A stretch of DNA of 64,000 nucleotides from NCBI GenBank assembly GCA_003598175.1, contig QZKN01000170.1, forward strand, positions 1 to 64,000, given 5' to 3'. A program made the position numbers and the translations under genes. This stretch comes from Candidatus Omnitrophota bacterium. GTDB taxonomy: Bacteria > Hinthialibacterota > Hinthialibacteria > Hinthialibacterales > Hinthialibacteraceae. The notes beneath the pieces are model-generated. The model searched no databases. It was given only the letters and a program-made list of their open reading frames with translations, and was not told the origin of the DNA. Shown here one piece after another: positions 33,370 through 41,259 of the stretch (within the stretch, counting starts at the first letter, position 1; every line of letters starts with the position of its first letter).

Positions 33370-34416
33370 TTAGACTTTTCCCGTCAGAATCATCCAGAAA
33401 CTCGCGCCTAAAATATTGATCAATCCCAGCGGGATCAGGAATTTCCAACAGGTCGCCATCAGCTGATCGATGCGCAAACGAGGCAGCGTCCAGCGCAGCC
33501 ATATCGTGACGAACAGCAACGCGCAAACTTTTGCAATATAAATGAATGCATGATTGATGCCGAAGGGACCGTGCCACCCCCCCAAAAACAGCAACACGCC
33601 CAACGCCGAAACGATGAACATATCCGCATATTCGGCCATAAAGAAAAACGAGAATCGAATTCCGGAATATTCAACATGAAAACCGGATACCAACTCCGAT
33701 TCCGATTCCGGTAAATCGAACGGAATTCGGTTGGTTTCCGCCAACGTCGACACATAATAACAAATGAAGGAAATCAGGCAAAACGGATTCCACACATACC
33801 AATTGCCCATCCCCAAAAAACCGCCGGCCTGCTCGTCCACGATTGTGCCCAACCGCAGCGACCCGGCCAGAAGCACGGGCGGTATAATAAACAGGGCGGT
33901 CGGAATTTCGTAACTCAAAAACTGCGCCGCCCCCCGCATGGAGCCGTATAACGACCATTTGTTGTGGGAAGCCCACCCCGCCATGATGATGCCGATCGCC
34001 ACGACGGACGACGTCGCCAGCAGATACAACACGGCGATGTTCAAATCCGTCGCCGCCATTTTCGGCCCCAGCGGAATCACCACCCACGAAAGCATCGCGC
34101 CGACAAACACGATGCCCGGCGCAAGAATAAATAACAATTTATCCGCAGTCGCGGGAATAATATCTTCCTTCACGAACAATTTGACGCCATCCGCCGCCGT
34201 TTGCAACACGCCGTGCCATCCCACATACATCGGTCCCAACCGGCATTGCATGTGTGCCGAAATTTTACGCTCGAACCAGACCGCGACGAGAGCCACCACG
34301 GCAATCGCGGCGATGGCCACGACCGCGCAGATGGCTGCCGTTAAAATATAAATCACCGATATCGGCAAGGCTTGAAACAATGAAAATCCGAGAAGCAAGT
34401 CTTTTAAATAAGCCAT
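33370..34416 (-). CDS. nuoH: NADH-quinone oxidoreductase subunit H
   Basis: A 348-residue membrane subunit that forms the quinone chamber with NuoB and NuoD. Signatures: AVWFERKISAHMQCRLGPMYVGWHGVLQTAADGVKLFVKEDIIPATADK, then GSMRGAAQFLSYEIP, ETNRIPFDLPESESELVSGFHVEYSGIRF and LRWTLPRLRIDQLM. The ATG directly abuts the nuoD stop (34417). GC content is above the neighbouring SGNH gene. In standard operons nuoI follows directly; here it is 1.7 kb further on. Confidence 0.96.
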   Translation of the reverse strand: MAYLKDLLLGFSLFQALPISVIYILTAAICAVVAIAAIAVVALVAVWFERKISAHMQCRLGPMYVGWHGVLQTAADGVKLFVKEDIIPATADKLLFILAPGIVFVGAMLSWVVIPLGPKMAATDLNIAVLYLLATSSVVAIGIIMAGWASHNKWSLYGSMRGAAQFLSYEIPTALFIIPPVLLAGSLRLGTIVDEQAGGFLGMGNWYVWNPFCLISFICYYVSTLAETNRIPFDLPESESELVSGFHVEYSGIRFSFFFMAEYADMFIVSALGVLLFLGGWHGPFGINHAFIYIAKVCALLFVTIWLRWTLPRLRIDQLMATCWKFLIPLGLINILGASFWMILTGKV

Positions 34417-35556
34417 TTAGCGATCCACCTCCCCCATGACGACGTCGAACGTTCCCAGCGTCGCCACGACATCCGCGATCAACATATCGCGCGTCAATTC
34501 TTCAAACACGCTTAAATTGCAAAACGAAGGTCCCCTCGCCTTCAACCGAAACGGAACTTTGCTTCCGTCGCTGATCATATAAAACGCCAATTCGCCGCGC
34601 GGACATTCCGTTCGCACATACACCTCCGCGTCTTTGGGCGGACGCAATACCGCCGGAACTTTGCCCATATGACTCCCTTCCGGAAACCCATCGATCACTT
34701 GTTCGAGAATGCGCGTACTTTCGTACATTTCCCGTATACGAATCCAATACCGATCCCAATTGTCTCCCACCTGGCCTTTCAATCCCTGCCCGACGGGAAT
34801 GTCGAATTCGAATCGATTGTAAATGGAATAGGGTTCATCGCGGCGCAAATCCCAATCCACGCCCGAAGCCCGCAGCATGGGACCCGTGATTCCATAGGCG
34901 ATGGCCTGTTCGCCCGACAACGCGCCGATATTTGCGGTTCGTTTGATGAAAATATGATTGAAGGAAAGCAATTCATTAAAGCTGTCCAACTTCGCCCGAA
35001 ATTGTTTGAGAAAACGCCGCGTCATGTCCATCGCTCGCGCGGTCATGTCCTCCGCCACGCCTCCGATCCGCACGTAACCGAAACAGAGACGCCCGCCGGA
35101 TAGTTCTTCCAAAATATCCAGCGTCATTTCCCGCTCGCGAAACGCATGAAGAAAGGGCGTAAACGCACCCAGATCCAATCCATACGTCCCGACTGCGACC
35201 AGATGGCTGGCAATGCGGTTGAGTTCGCCGACAAACACGCGAATGTATTCCGCCCGTTCGGGAACCTCGATTTCCGCCAATTTTTCGACGCACATCGCCC
35301 ACGTCCAATTGTTGTTCATGGCCGCGAGATAATCCATCCGATCCGTATAGGGCACGTAGGCGTCGTAGCCGATGGATTCGCCGATCTTTTCCTTGCATCG
35401 ATGCAGATACCCGATGTTGGGAATCGCCCGTTCCACCACTTCCCCGTCCGTGTGCAGTTCCACGCGCAGAACGCCATGCGTGCTGGGATGCTGCGGCCCC
35501 ATATGAACGACGAGCGGTTCTCCTTGCAAGGGTTTGGGTTGTGCGGGTGTTATCAT
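34417..35556 (-). CDS. nuoD: NADH-quinone oxidoreductase subunit D
   Basis: A 379-residue 49-kDa-type subunit holding one wall of the quinone site. The ATG at 35556 (MITPAQPKPL) is used; upstream residues in the frame match nothing. Hallmarks are VVHMGPQHPSTHGVLRVELHTDGEVV near the start (the quinone-binding His), IGYLHRCKEKIGE, YDAYVPYTDRMDYLAAMNNNW, and RLKARGPSFCNLSVFEELT near the end. It is not fused to NuoC. The start follows the nuoC stop at 35597 by about 40 bp. Confidence 0.96.
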   Translation of the reverse strand: MITPAQPKPLQGEPLVVHMGPQHPSTHGVLRVELHTDGEVVERAIPNIGYLHRCKEKIGESIGYDAYVPYTDRMDYLAAMNNNWTWAMCVEKLAEIEVPERAEYIRVFVGELNRIASHLVAVGTYGLDLGAFTPFLHAFREREMTLDILEELSGGRLCFGYVRIGGVAEDMTARAMDMTRRFLKQFRAKLDSFNELLSFNHIFIKRTANIGALSGEQAIAYGITGPMLRASGVDWDLRRDEPYSIYNRFEFDIPVGQGLKGQVGDNWDRYWIRIREMYESTRILEQVIDGFPEGSHMGKVPAVLRPPKDAEVYVRTECPRGELAFYMISDGSKVPFRLKARGPSFCNLSVFEELTRDMLIADVVATLGTFDVVMGEVDR

Positions 35557-35596
35557 GTGGATCTCTTCAGAAATATAATTCTGTCTGTTGTTTTCT

Positions 35597-36091
35597 CTAT
35601 AATCCAATTTCCCGCAAATGTTCGTGTTCGGGAAACGTATAATCTTTCCGCAAGGGATGCCCTTCCCATTCGTCGGGAAGCAGGATGCGTTTCAAATTCG
35701 GGTGGCCGTCGTATACGATCCCCATCAAATCATACGCCTCGCGTTCATGCCAATCCGCCGCCGGCCAAATTCGCGCCACGCTGGGCACGTGAGGATCGGT
35801 TTTCGCGGTACGCACTTTTAAAATCGCCCAATGCCGCAACAGCATGGAAAAAAGATGATACACGCTTTCAAAATACTCCGGCCGGTCCACCGCGCTGATA
35901 CAATGCAACAGATCGAAACGGGTACGCTCATCCGTTTTTAAAAACTCGCAAATGTCCGGCAAGGCCTCGCAACGAATCAGAATAAACGGATCCCGCAATC
36001 CCTTTGCCGGATCGCCGGTCACGACGTGTTCGAGCACGGTTTCCTCGCCGAATCGTTCTTTGAGCAAATTGTAGAGGTCGATGTGTTCCAT
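35597..36091 (-). CDS. nuoC: NADH-quinone oxidoreductase subunit C
   Basis: A 164-residue 30-kDa-type subunit of the hydrogenase-like module. The ATG at 36091 (MEHIDLYNLLKERFGEE) fits the family; a TTG at 36130 would add residues with no match. Conserved parts are FDLLHCISAVDRPEYFESVYHLFSML, PSVARIWPAADWHEREAYDLMGIVYDGHPNLKRILLPDEWEGHPLRKDY. It is separate from NuoD, unlike E. coli NuoCD. nuoB ends 46 bp upstream. Confidence 0.95.
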   Translation of the reverse strand: MEHIDLYNLLKERFGEETVLEHVVTGDPAKGLRDPFILIRCEALPDICEFLKTDERTRFDLLHCISAVDRPEYFESVYHLFSMLLRHWAILKVRTAKTDPHVPSVARIWPAADWHEREAYDLMGIVYDGHPNLKRILLPDEWEGHPLRKDYTFPEHEHLREIGL

Positions 36092-36137
36092 GATGCCATT
36101 TTTACCGTTTGGTTTTAACAGAGTTCGCAATGGACGC

Positions 36138-36731
36138 TCAAGCCGCTGTTTCCGCGCTCTTCTTTCGCAGGATACGATCCTGCCGGATTTTTTGTTGCAG
36201 TTCGATCAAACCGGCCATCAATGTTTCCGGCCGCGGCGGACATCCGGGAACATAAATATCGACGGGAATATACAGATCCACTCCCTTCACGACGTGATAA
36301 CCATATTCGTAATACGGTCCGCCGCCGATGGCGCAACTGCCCATCGCAATCACCCATTTCGGTTCGGGCATTTGATCGTAAAGCAGTTTGATGCGTTTCG
36401 CCATTTTATAGGTAACCGTTCCCGCAACGATCATCAGGTCGCATTGTCGCGGCGAACCGCGAAACACCCCCGCTCCGAAACGATCCAGATCGAAACGGCA
36501 AGCGCCGGCATGCATCATTTCAATGGCGCAACAGGCCAATCCGAACGTCATCGGCCAGACCGACGACAACCGCGCCCAATTGAACAAGGCATCCACCGAC
36601 GTAACGATCACATTTTCTTCAAATTTTCCTTGAAGCGCTCCCACGAGAAAACTGTCCTTTCCATCCGCGAATCGATTTCCCTTCGTTACGCGACAGGCGA
36701 TGTCGTTTTGTTCCTGCATGAAGATCGACAT
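36138..36731 (-). CDS. nuoB: NADH-quinone oxidoreductase subunit B (N2 cluster)
   Basis: A 197-residue subunit holding cluster N2, the last iron-sulfur centre before quinone. Ligands are the tandem Cys in [10 protein letters not shown], then Cys in MGSCAIGGG and [11 protein letters not shown]. The ATG at 36731 is chosen; a later ATG at 36719 is possible. The 156 bp upstream up to the small ORF at 36888 is mostly AT-rich, with a pyrimidine-rich stretch, and shows no gene on either strand. Confidence 0.95.
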   Translation of the reverse strand: MSIFMQEQNDIACRVTKGNRFADGKDSFLVGALQGKFEENVIVTSVDALFNWARLSSVWPMTFGLACCAIEMMHAGACRFDLDRFGAGVFRGSPRQCDLMIVAGTVTYKMAKRIKLLYDQMPEPKWVIAMGSCAIGGGPYYEYGYHVVKGVDLYIPVDIYVPGCPPRPETLMAGLIELQQKIRQDRILRKKSAETAA

Positions 36732-36887
36732 CACGAATAGATGCGAATATCAACTCAAAAATCATCGCATTGGATATTTTTTTATCTATCATTTAAAAGG
36801 CATCAAAAATCCCTACCCTCTGAAATCTCTTTTTCAGGGTATAGGTAGAGTATAGCCCTTGCCATGGCAAACGAAAGTTATGGCAAG

Positions 36888-37028
36888 TTATCGTTTTGGG
36901 GATATGGAAAAACGACCTTTGTTCCACAGGAACAATCCGATGATCCCTATCACCGCAATGTATAATGCGATTTCAAAGAGCGGAGTTAGCGCTAAACCGG
37001 AACTCATCGTTTCCACTGCTGTCTCCAT
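36888..37028 (-). CDS. 46-residue single-span membrane protein between nuoA and nuoB
   Basis: Too short for usual ORF cutoffs. ATG at 37028 with GAGGAATC directly upstream (GAGG 4 bp from the ATG), stop TAA at 36890-36888. The product begins METAVETMSSGLALTPLFEI, continues with a hydrophobic helix from about residue 17 to 35 (LYIAVIGIIGLFLW) and ends in a basic tail (NKGRFSISPKR). It lies 28 bp after the nuoA stop and 156 bp before nuoB, in the operon's direction, so it is probably co-transcribed. No family recognised. One helix plus a basic tail would fit a small accessory subunit or assembly factor of complex I, or an unrelated micropeptide. Confidence 0.65.
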   Translation of the reverse strand: METAVETMSSGLALTPLFEIALYIAVIGIIGLFLWNKGRFSISPKR

Positions 37029-37056
37029 GATTCCTCAACCTTTTGAACCACGTTTT

Positions 37057-37494
37057 TTAGGATGACAAGGTTTTACTCTTGTCTTCCGCGAGTTTGTCGC
37101 GGAATACCCATTCCAGATGACCCTTGACCCAGCAATAAGCCAATCCGACTCCCAATACCGTCAAAAATACGAACATTTCCCAAAAGACCAGCATTCCCAA
37201 TTCGGAATACAAACGGCGATAAACCACCGCCCAGGGAATGATAAACAACACTTCCACATCGAAAATAAGAAAAATAATGGCAATGATGTAAAAACGAATA
37301 TTGAAACGAATCCACGGACCGCCAATCGGACGTTCCCCGCATTCATAATTCGACAATTTTTCTTGATCGGGACGAATCGGACGAAAGAGGCGTGGAACCA
37401 ATACATTAAAAGCAACGAAGGCAATTGCGGCGAGCAGAAAAATCAAAGCGGCTATGAATTGCGCCGGCATTGAAATAAAAGACGAGGTATCCAC
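37057..37494 (-). CDS. nuoA: NADH-quinone oxidoreductase subunit A
   Basis: A 145-residue three-helix subunit, first gene of the operon. The GTG at 37494 has AAGGAGGAAT about 8 bp upstream. Features: ALIFLLAAIAFVAFNVLVPRLFRP, KLSNYECGERPIGGPWIRFNIRFYIIAIIFLIFDVEVLFIIPWAVVYR, which carries the conserved YECG-x-x-P motif and the acidic helix FDVEV. The C-terminal tail is a little longer than usual. No subunits E, F or G occur in the window. Confidence 0.95.
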   Translation of the reverse strand: MDTSSFISMPAQFIAALIFLLAAIAFVAFNVLVPRLFRPIRPDQEKLSNYECGERPIGGPWIRFNIRFYIIAIIFLIFDVEVLFIIPWAVVYRRLYSELGMLVFWEMFVFLTVLGVGLAYCWVKGHLEWVFRDKLAEDKSKTLSS

Positions 37495-37501
37495 CGAAGA
37501 T

Positions 37502-37525
37502 TATTCCTCCTTCGTGAGCACGAAG
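37502..37525 (-). promoter_or_regulatory. hairpin overlapping the nuoA ribosome-binding site
   Basis: In the minus-strand message CTTCGT-GCTC-ACGAAG (37525-37510, extendable to 7 bp) ends inside the Shine-Dalgarno AAGGAGG (37511-37505). Closing the hairpin would mask part of the site, so it could tune nuoA translation. Confidence 0.5.
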
Positions 37526-37951
37526 CGGTGACATGAAAAATGCCTAACGGTTCTTTTTCAACAGATCCGCTAAGCTCACGATAGATAAATGTACCAGATC
37601 ATCGAAAAGATTTCAAGAGCAATTTTGAGGAAACCTCATTTTGTTGGTAACTGGATATGTAATGAACTTAAGAGAGGAAAAACTAATTATTCATTCGCAT
37701 CTTTCGACAGAACCTCAAAAAAAACAAACACTTACGTAGACGCATTAGGATTGCCGGTCGTTATCGATCCTACAAAGTACCATACAATCCCCCCCAAAAA
37801 TTTATTGCGAAAAATGATCGACAAACGAAAAACCGGCGCTTTTGCCATCCAATTTGCGCAAAACCTGTCGTTGAAATACCATCCCCAACCCGACTTTATC
37901 TCCCATTGTTTCATCCATTCGTATGATTGCAACAAAACGAAGATTCAATTA
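37526..37951. other. intergenic region between nuoA and the Flp gene
   Basis: About 430 bp, AT-rich, upstream of the complex I operon. It presumably holds the nuo promoter, but I see no convincing -35/-10 pair. A 157-codon plus-strand frame from 37589 has no family match and runs over the Flp gene, so it is not called. Confidence 0.4.
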
Positions 37952-38146
37952 TCATGGCGTCGTGGGCAATCCCCCCACCGTTGGCGCCGCGCCGGTAAAC
38001 CAATTGCCAACCGCAGTACCAAACGCGCTGATCATTGCCATACAAATCAAAATAATGCCTGAAATCAACACTGCGTATTCAAGCGCCGTCGGTCCGTCTT
38101 CGCACAGTACGAAATATTTTAATTCCCTACAAATCGTGGTGACCAT
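37952..38146 (-). CDS. Flp/Fap-type IVb pilin (orphan)
   Basis: A 64-residue Flp pilin. ATG at 38146 with GGAGGGG 5 bp upstream. Processing signature EDGPTALEYAVLISGIILICMAMISAFGTAVG: cleavage after the Gly of EDG and the conserved Glu5-Tyr6 (LEY) in the hydrophobic helix, as in Flp pilins assembled by Tad systems. The tail (AAPTVGGLPTTP) is short and glycine/proline-rich. No Tad genes, pilus ATPase or prepilin peptidase are nearby, so this is an orphan copy. It is on the same strand as nuo but behind its own ribosome-binding site. Confidence 0.85.
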   Translation of the reverse strand: MVTTICRELKYFVLCEDGPTALEYAVLISGIILICMAMISAFGTAVGNWFTGAAPTVGGLPTTP

Positions 38147-38536
38147 TTTTACCCCTCCACAATGGAAATTCAATCATCTTAACTTATTATAGCAAAGTTT
38201 CCGGCAAACAAAAACTTTTATGGCCGCAAAGGTGAAAATATCCATAATACTTTGAAATTATTGGGGATGAAAATCAAAGAAAACGAGTCCATTATCTCCT
38301 AATTTCGTTGAATCCTCATTCAAAACCTGATTCTATGGGAAATATTTACCGATTTAAGTAATAACCTGTTTATCATTTTGTGATTCTTTATTCAAATCAA
38401 GCAGTTGCCATGATTTCCATCTCCCATTCAACTGAACAGTCATATCAAAACACCATTTCCAAATACACCGACTATTTATCCTGACAAAGAAACGGAATCC
38501 ATTGGTTCATCATTCGGAATCCACTTCTCTATACAC

Positions 38537-38566
38537 TTGACAAATGTATAGGATTTCACGTAATCT
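38537..38566 (+). promoter_or_regulatory. predicted promoter of the first FG-GAP gene
   Basis: Consensus -35 TTGACA (38537-38542), 18-bp spacer, weak -10 TAATCT (38561-38566). It is followed at once by the palindrome at 38568-38583. About 75 bp of leader then reach the gene at 38658. Confidence 0.5.
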
Positions 38567-38567
38567 A

Positions 38568-38583
38568 GCTTAGTGCACTAAGC
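38568..38583. promoter_or_regulatory. operator-like palindrome GCTTAGTGCACTAAGC
   Basis: A perfect 16-bp palindrome placed where transcription from the promoter at 38537 should start (1-17 bp after the -10), a classic repressor position. Confidence 0.6.
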
Positions 38584-38657
38584 CGTTCGCATCTTATTAA
38601 AAAAGAACATTCATTTAATTGTACAAACTATAAATGTTAAAACAGGAGATCCCATCG

Positions 38658-39803
38658 ATGAATCCATTCAAATTCGGTTTCATTTTCATCTGTGGAAGTA
38701 TGGTTATAAGTAATATAACGATCAGTTCCACAAAAACAGAAATTCCATTCAAGCACGTCATCATCGACAAAAACCAGCCGGCGCAGCCTTACACCAAAAT
38801 AATCGCCGATGTGAACGGCGATGCCTACCCCGACATCATCATTGCCGGCAACATAACCCCGCTGATTTGGTATGTCTTTCCCACCTGGACAAAACATGTC
38901 ATTGCGGAAGGCGGATATAAAACCGTCGACGGCGAAGCCGGCGATATCGACAACGACGGCGATTTGGACATCGTGCTGGGTGGGCTGTTTTGGTACGAAA
39001 ATCCGCGTCCGTCCGGCGACCCGGCGAAAAGATTGTGGAAAGCGCATACCATCGCCAACCACACCACCCACGATATTGAGTTGGGCGATCTTGACGGAGA
39101 CGGCGATTTGGATGTCGTCACCCGCGATCAATCCGATTTCGGTACAAAAAAAGGAAACGAAATTCACATCTGGCAGCAGGAAAATCCCGATCGCTGGTCG
39201 GAACACGTGATTCAATGCCCGCACGGCGAAGGAATCACCCTCAGCGATCTCGATCATGACGCCGATCTCGACATCGTGATCGGCGGAATTTGGTTTGAAA
39301 ATGCGAAAGAAATCACGCGAGGAATATGGAAAGAACATCCATTCGCAAATTGGCATCCCAGCGCCACGGTACAGACGGGCGACATGAATAACGACGGGCG
39401 AACGGACGTCATCCTGACGCCGTCCGAGTTGAAAGGTAATTATTACAAAATTTCGTGGTTTGAAGCGCCGGCCGATGCGAAAGACGAAAACTGGAAAGAA
39501 CACGTGATCGAAGAAAAGGTGGAATGCATTTATCATTCACTCGAAGTCGCGGACATGAACAACGACGGTGAACTCGATATCGTCACGGCGGAAATGCATC
39601 AAGGTGAAGATCCCGACGAAGTCATGGTTTACATCAACCAAGGCAACGGAACGAACTGGATAAAACAAATCCTTTCCACAAAAGGTTCGCATTACACCCG
39701 CGTCGGCGATATCGGTAATGACGGCGATATGGACATCATCGGCGCGAACCACGCCGGCGACTATTCGCCGGTTGAGTTGTGGGAAAATTTGATGAAACCA
39801 TAA
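38658..39803 (+). CDS. secreted FG-GAP/VCBS-repeat protein
   Basis: A 381-residue exported protein from the ATG at 38658 (CAGGAG 9 bp upstream; an ATG at 38634 lacks a site). After a hydrophobic leader (FGFIFICGSMVISNITIS) come seven calcium-loop repeats of the DxDxDGxxD type, such as ADVNGDAYPDIII, GDIDNDGDLDIVLG, GDLDGDGDLDVVT, GDMNNDGRTDVIL and ADMNNDGELDIVT, separated by WFEN/WYEN strands. These FG-GAP blades fold as a beta-propeller. Such proteins are surface or periplasmic binders, sometimes carrying lectin or enzyme roles; here no extra domain is seen. A second, similar gene follows 158 bp downstream. Confidence 0.82.
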   Translation: MNPFKFGFIFICGSMVISNITISSTKTEIPFKHVIIDKNQPAQPYTKIIADVNGDAYPDIIIAGNITPLIWYVFPTWTKHVIAEGGYKTVDGEAGDIDNDGDLDIVLGGLFWYENPRPSGDPAKRLWKAHTIANHTTHDIELGDLDGDGDLDVVTRDQSDFGTKKGNEIHIWQQENPDRWSEHVIQCPHGEGITLSDLDHDADLDIVIGGIWFENAKEITRGIWKEHPFANWHPSATVQTGDMNNDGRTDVILTPSELKGNYYKISWFEAPADAKDENWKEHVIEEKVECIYHSLEVADMNNDGELDIVTAEMHQGEDPDEVMVYINQGNGTNWIKQILSTKGSHYTRVGDIGNDGDMDIIGANHAGDYSPVELWENLMKP

Positions 39804-39852
39804 TGAGATTCAGCAAGTATAGTCTCAACCATCCTAGTCGAATTGACTAAAA

Positions 39853-39884
39853 CAAGGGCAGAAACGACGCTGCCCTTGCCACCC
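39853..39884. repeat. GCAAGGGCAG hairpin repeat, copy 2 (inverted)
   Basis: The reverse complement of these 32 bases is identical to 16913-16944. The perfect 10-bp stem is one base pair shorter at one end. It lies between the two FG-GAP genes. GCCGGC-rich inverted sequence continues to about 39950. Confidence 0.85.
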
Positions 39885-39961
39885 GGTCAAGTAACGCCGC
39901 CGTCTCGGCGACATTCTGAATTGCCGGCAGGGCGCCGGCGATCCCATTACGAAAGGAACCA

Positions 39962-41191
39962 ATGATGAAACGGAAAAACCTGATCGTCCCGGTCTGCCTG
40001 TTCAGTTTATTATCCATCCCAGTGGACGGACTCGCAAAAGAAACCACCAGGATTAAATGGAGACATCTGTCAACGGTTAACGGCGATCTGCCTGTTCCTA
40101 ACGCAGGCAAACAGCAAACCGCCAGCATTGTCTTCGACGTCGATCAAGACGGCGTCAACGATTTCATGATCGCGGAACGAACGGAAGCGCCGTCGGTGGT
40201 GTGGTATCGCAGAATATCCGACGGTTGGGAAAAATACGTCGTCGAGGACAAGCCGTTGCACATCGAAGCCGGCTCCGCCTGCCACGATATCGACGGCGAC
40301 GGCGACATCGACGTCGTGTTCGGCGGCGATTATCAAAGCAATGAAATGTGGTGGTGGGAAAATCCCTATCCCGATTTCAAACCGGATCAACCGTGGAAGC
40401 GGCATCTCATCAAGAGTTTTGGCGCCAAAAAACATCACGACCAAATGTTCGGCGATTTCGACGGCGACGGCCAAATTGAACTGGTTTTTTGGAACCAAGG
40501 CGGCCGGAAATTATATCTCGCCGAAATTCCCGAAGAACCGCACAGCGCAAATGGGTGGACCTGCACGGAAATTTACGCATGGAGCAACGACAGCGAAATG
40601 GAACAACGCGGAACCTATCCTGGTTTCAAAGGCGTAAACGAACATGAAGGATTGGCGCAGGCCGACATTGACGGCGACGGGAAAATTGACATCGTAGGCG
40701 GCGGTTTGTGGTTTAAACATGTCGCGGGAACCCAATTCCTGCCCAACATGGTCGACGCCGGCTATACCTTCTCCCGTTCCGGCGCGGGCCAACTCATCGA
40801 AGGCGGCCGGCCGGAAATCGTACTCGTCGTGGGAGACGGCGTGGCGCCGCTGATCCTGTACGAATGGCAAAAAGGAACGTGGATTAGCAAAATCCTGCTT
40901 GACGAAGTCGATTGCGGGCATTCATTGGCAATCCTTGATTTTAACCAGGACGGCAAACTCGACATCTGGTTAGCGGAAATGCGCCTGGGCGGGGGAAATC
41001 CGGACGCCAAAAATCTGATTTTACTGGGCGACGGCAAGGGCAACTTTGAAACTGTCGAAATTTCCAGCGGCATCGCCAACCACGAATCGAAAATCGCCGA
41101 TCTGGACGGCGACGGCGATTATGATATTTTAGGAAAACCGTATGGATGGGAAACGCCGCGTTTGGATATTTGGATCAACGAAAGCGAATAA
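39962..41191 (+). CDS. secreted FG-GAP/VCBS-repeat protein, second copy
   Basis: A 409-residue exported protein with a clear signal peptide (LIVPVCLFSLLSIPVDGLA). AAAGGA stands a few bases before two adjacent ATGs (39962 and 39965); either may be used. Six repeats match DxDxDG calcium loops: FDVDQDGVNDFMI, HDIDGDGDIDVVFG, GDFDGDGQIELVF, ADIDGDGKIDIVGG, LDFNQDGKLDIWL, ADLDGDGDYDILG. It is related in architecture to the preceding gene but not close enough to be a recent duplicate. The two probably belong to the same functional set. Confidence 0.82.
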   Translation: MMKRKNLIVPVCLFSLLSIPVDGLAKETTRIKWRHLSTVNGDLPVPNAGKQQTASIVFDVDQDGVNDFMIAERTEAPSVVWYRRISDGWEKYVVEDKPLHIEAGSACHDIDGDGDIDVVFGGDYQSNEMWWWENPYPDFKPDQPWKRHLIKSFGAKKHHDQMFGDFDGDGQIELVFWNQGGRKLYLAEIPEEPHSANGWTCTEIYAWSNDSEMEQRGTYPGFKGVNEHEGLAQADIDGDGKIDIVGGGLWFKHVAGTQFLPNMVDAGYTFSRSGAGQLIEGGRPEIVLVVGDGVAPLILYEWQKGTWISKILLDEVDCGHSLAILDFNQDGKLDIWLAEMRLGGGNPDAKNLILLGDGKGNFETVEISSGIANHESKIADLDGDGDYDILGKPYGWETPRLDIWINESE

Positions 41192-41259
41192 CGAAACCAA
41201 ACCCTTCCTTTGAGGAGGATCACACCCGTAAAAGCCAACGATTGAGAATCAATCCTCTC

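Larger units (their letters stand above)
38147..38657. other. AT-rich intergenic region with a promoter at its right end
   Basis: About 510 bp without a gene. The last 130 bp hold the promoter and palindrome listed next; the rest shows no repeat or RNA that I can recognise. Confidence 0.45.

Noticed and set aside
37589-38062. 157-codon plus-strand frame beside nuoA
   Set aside because: No family match; it overlaps the clear Flp gene on the other strand and has no ribosome-binding site.
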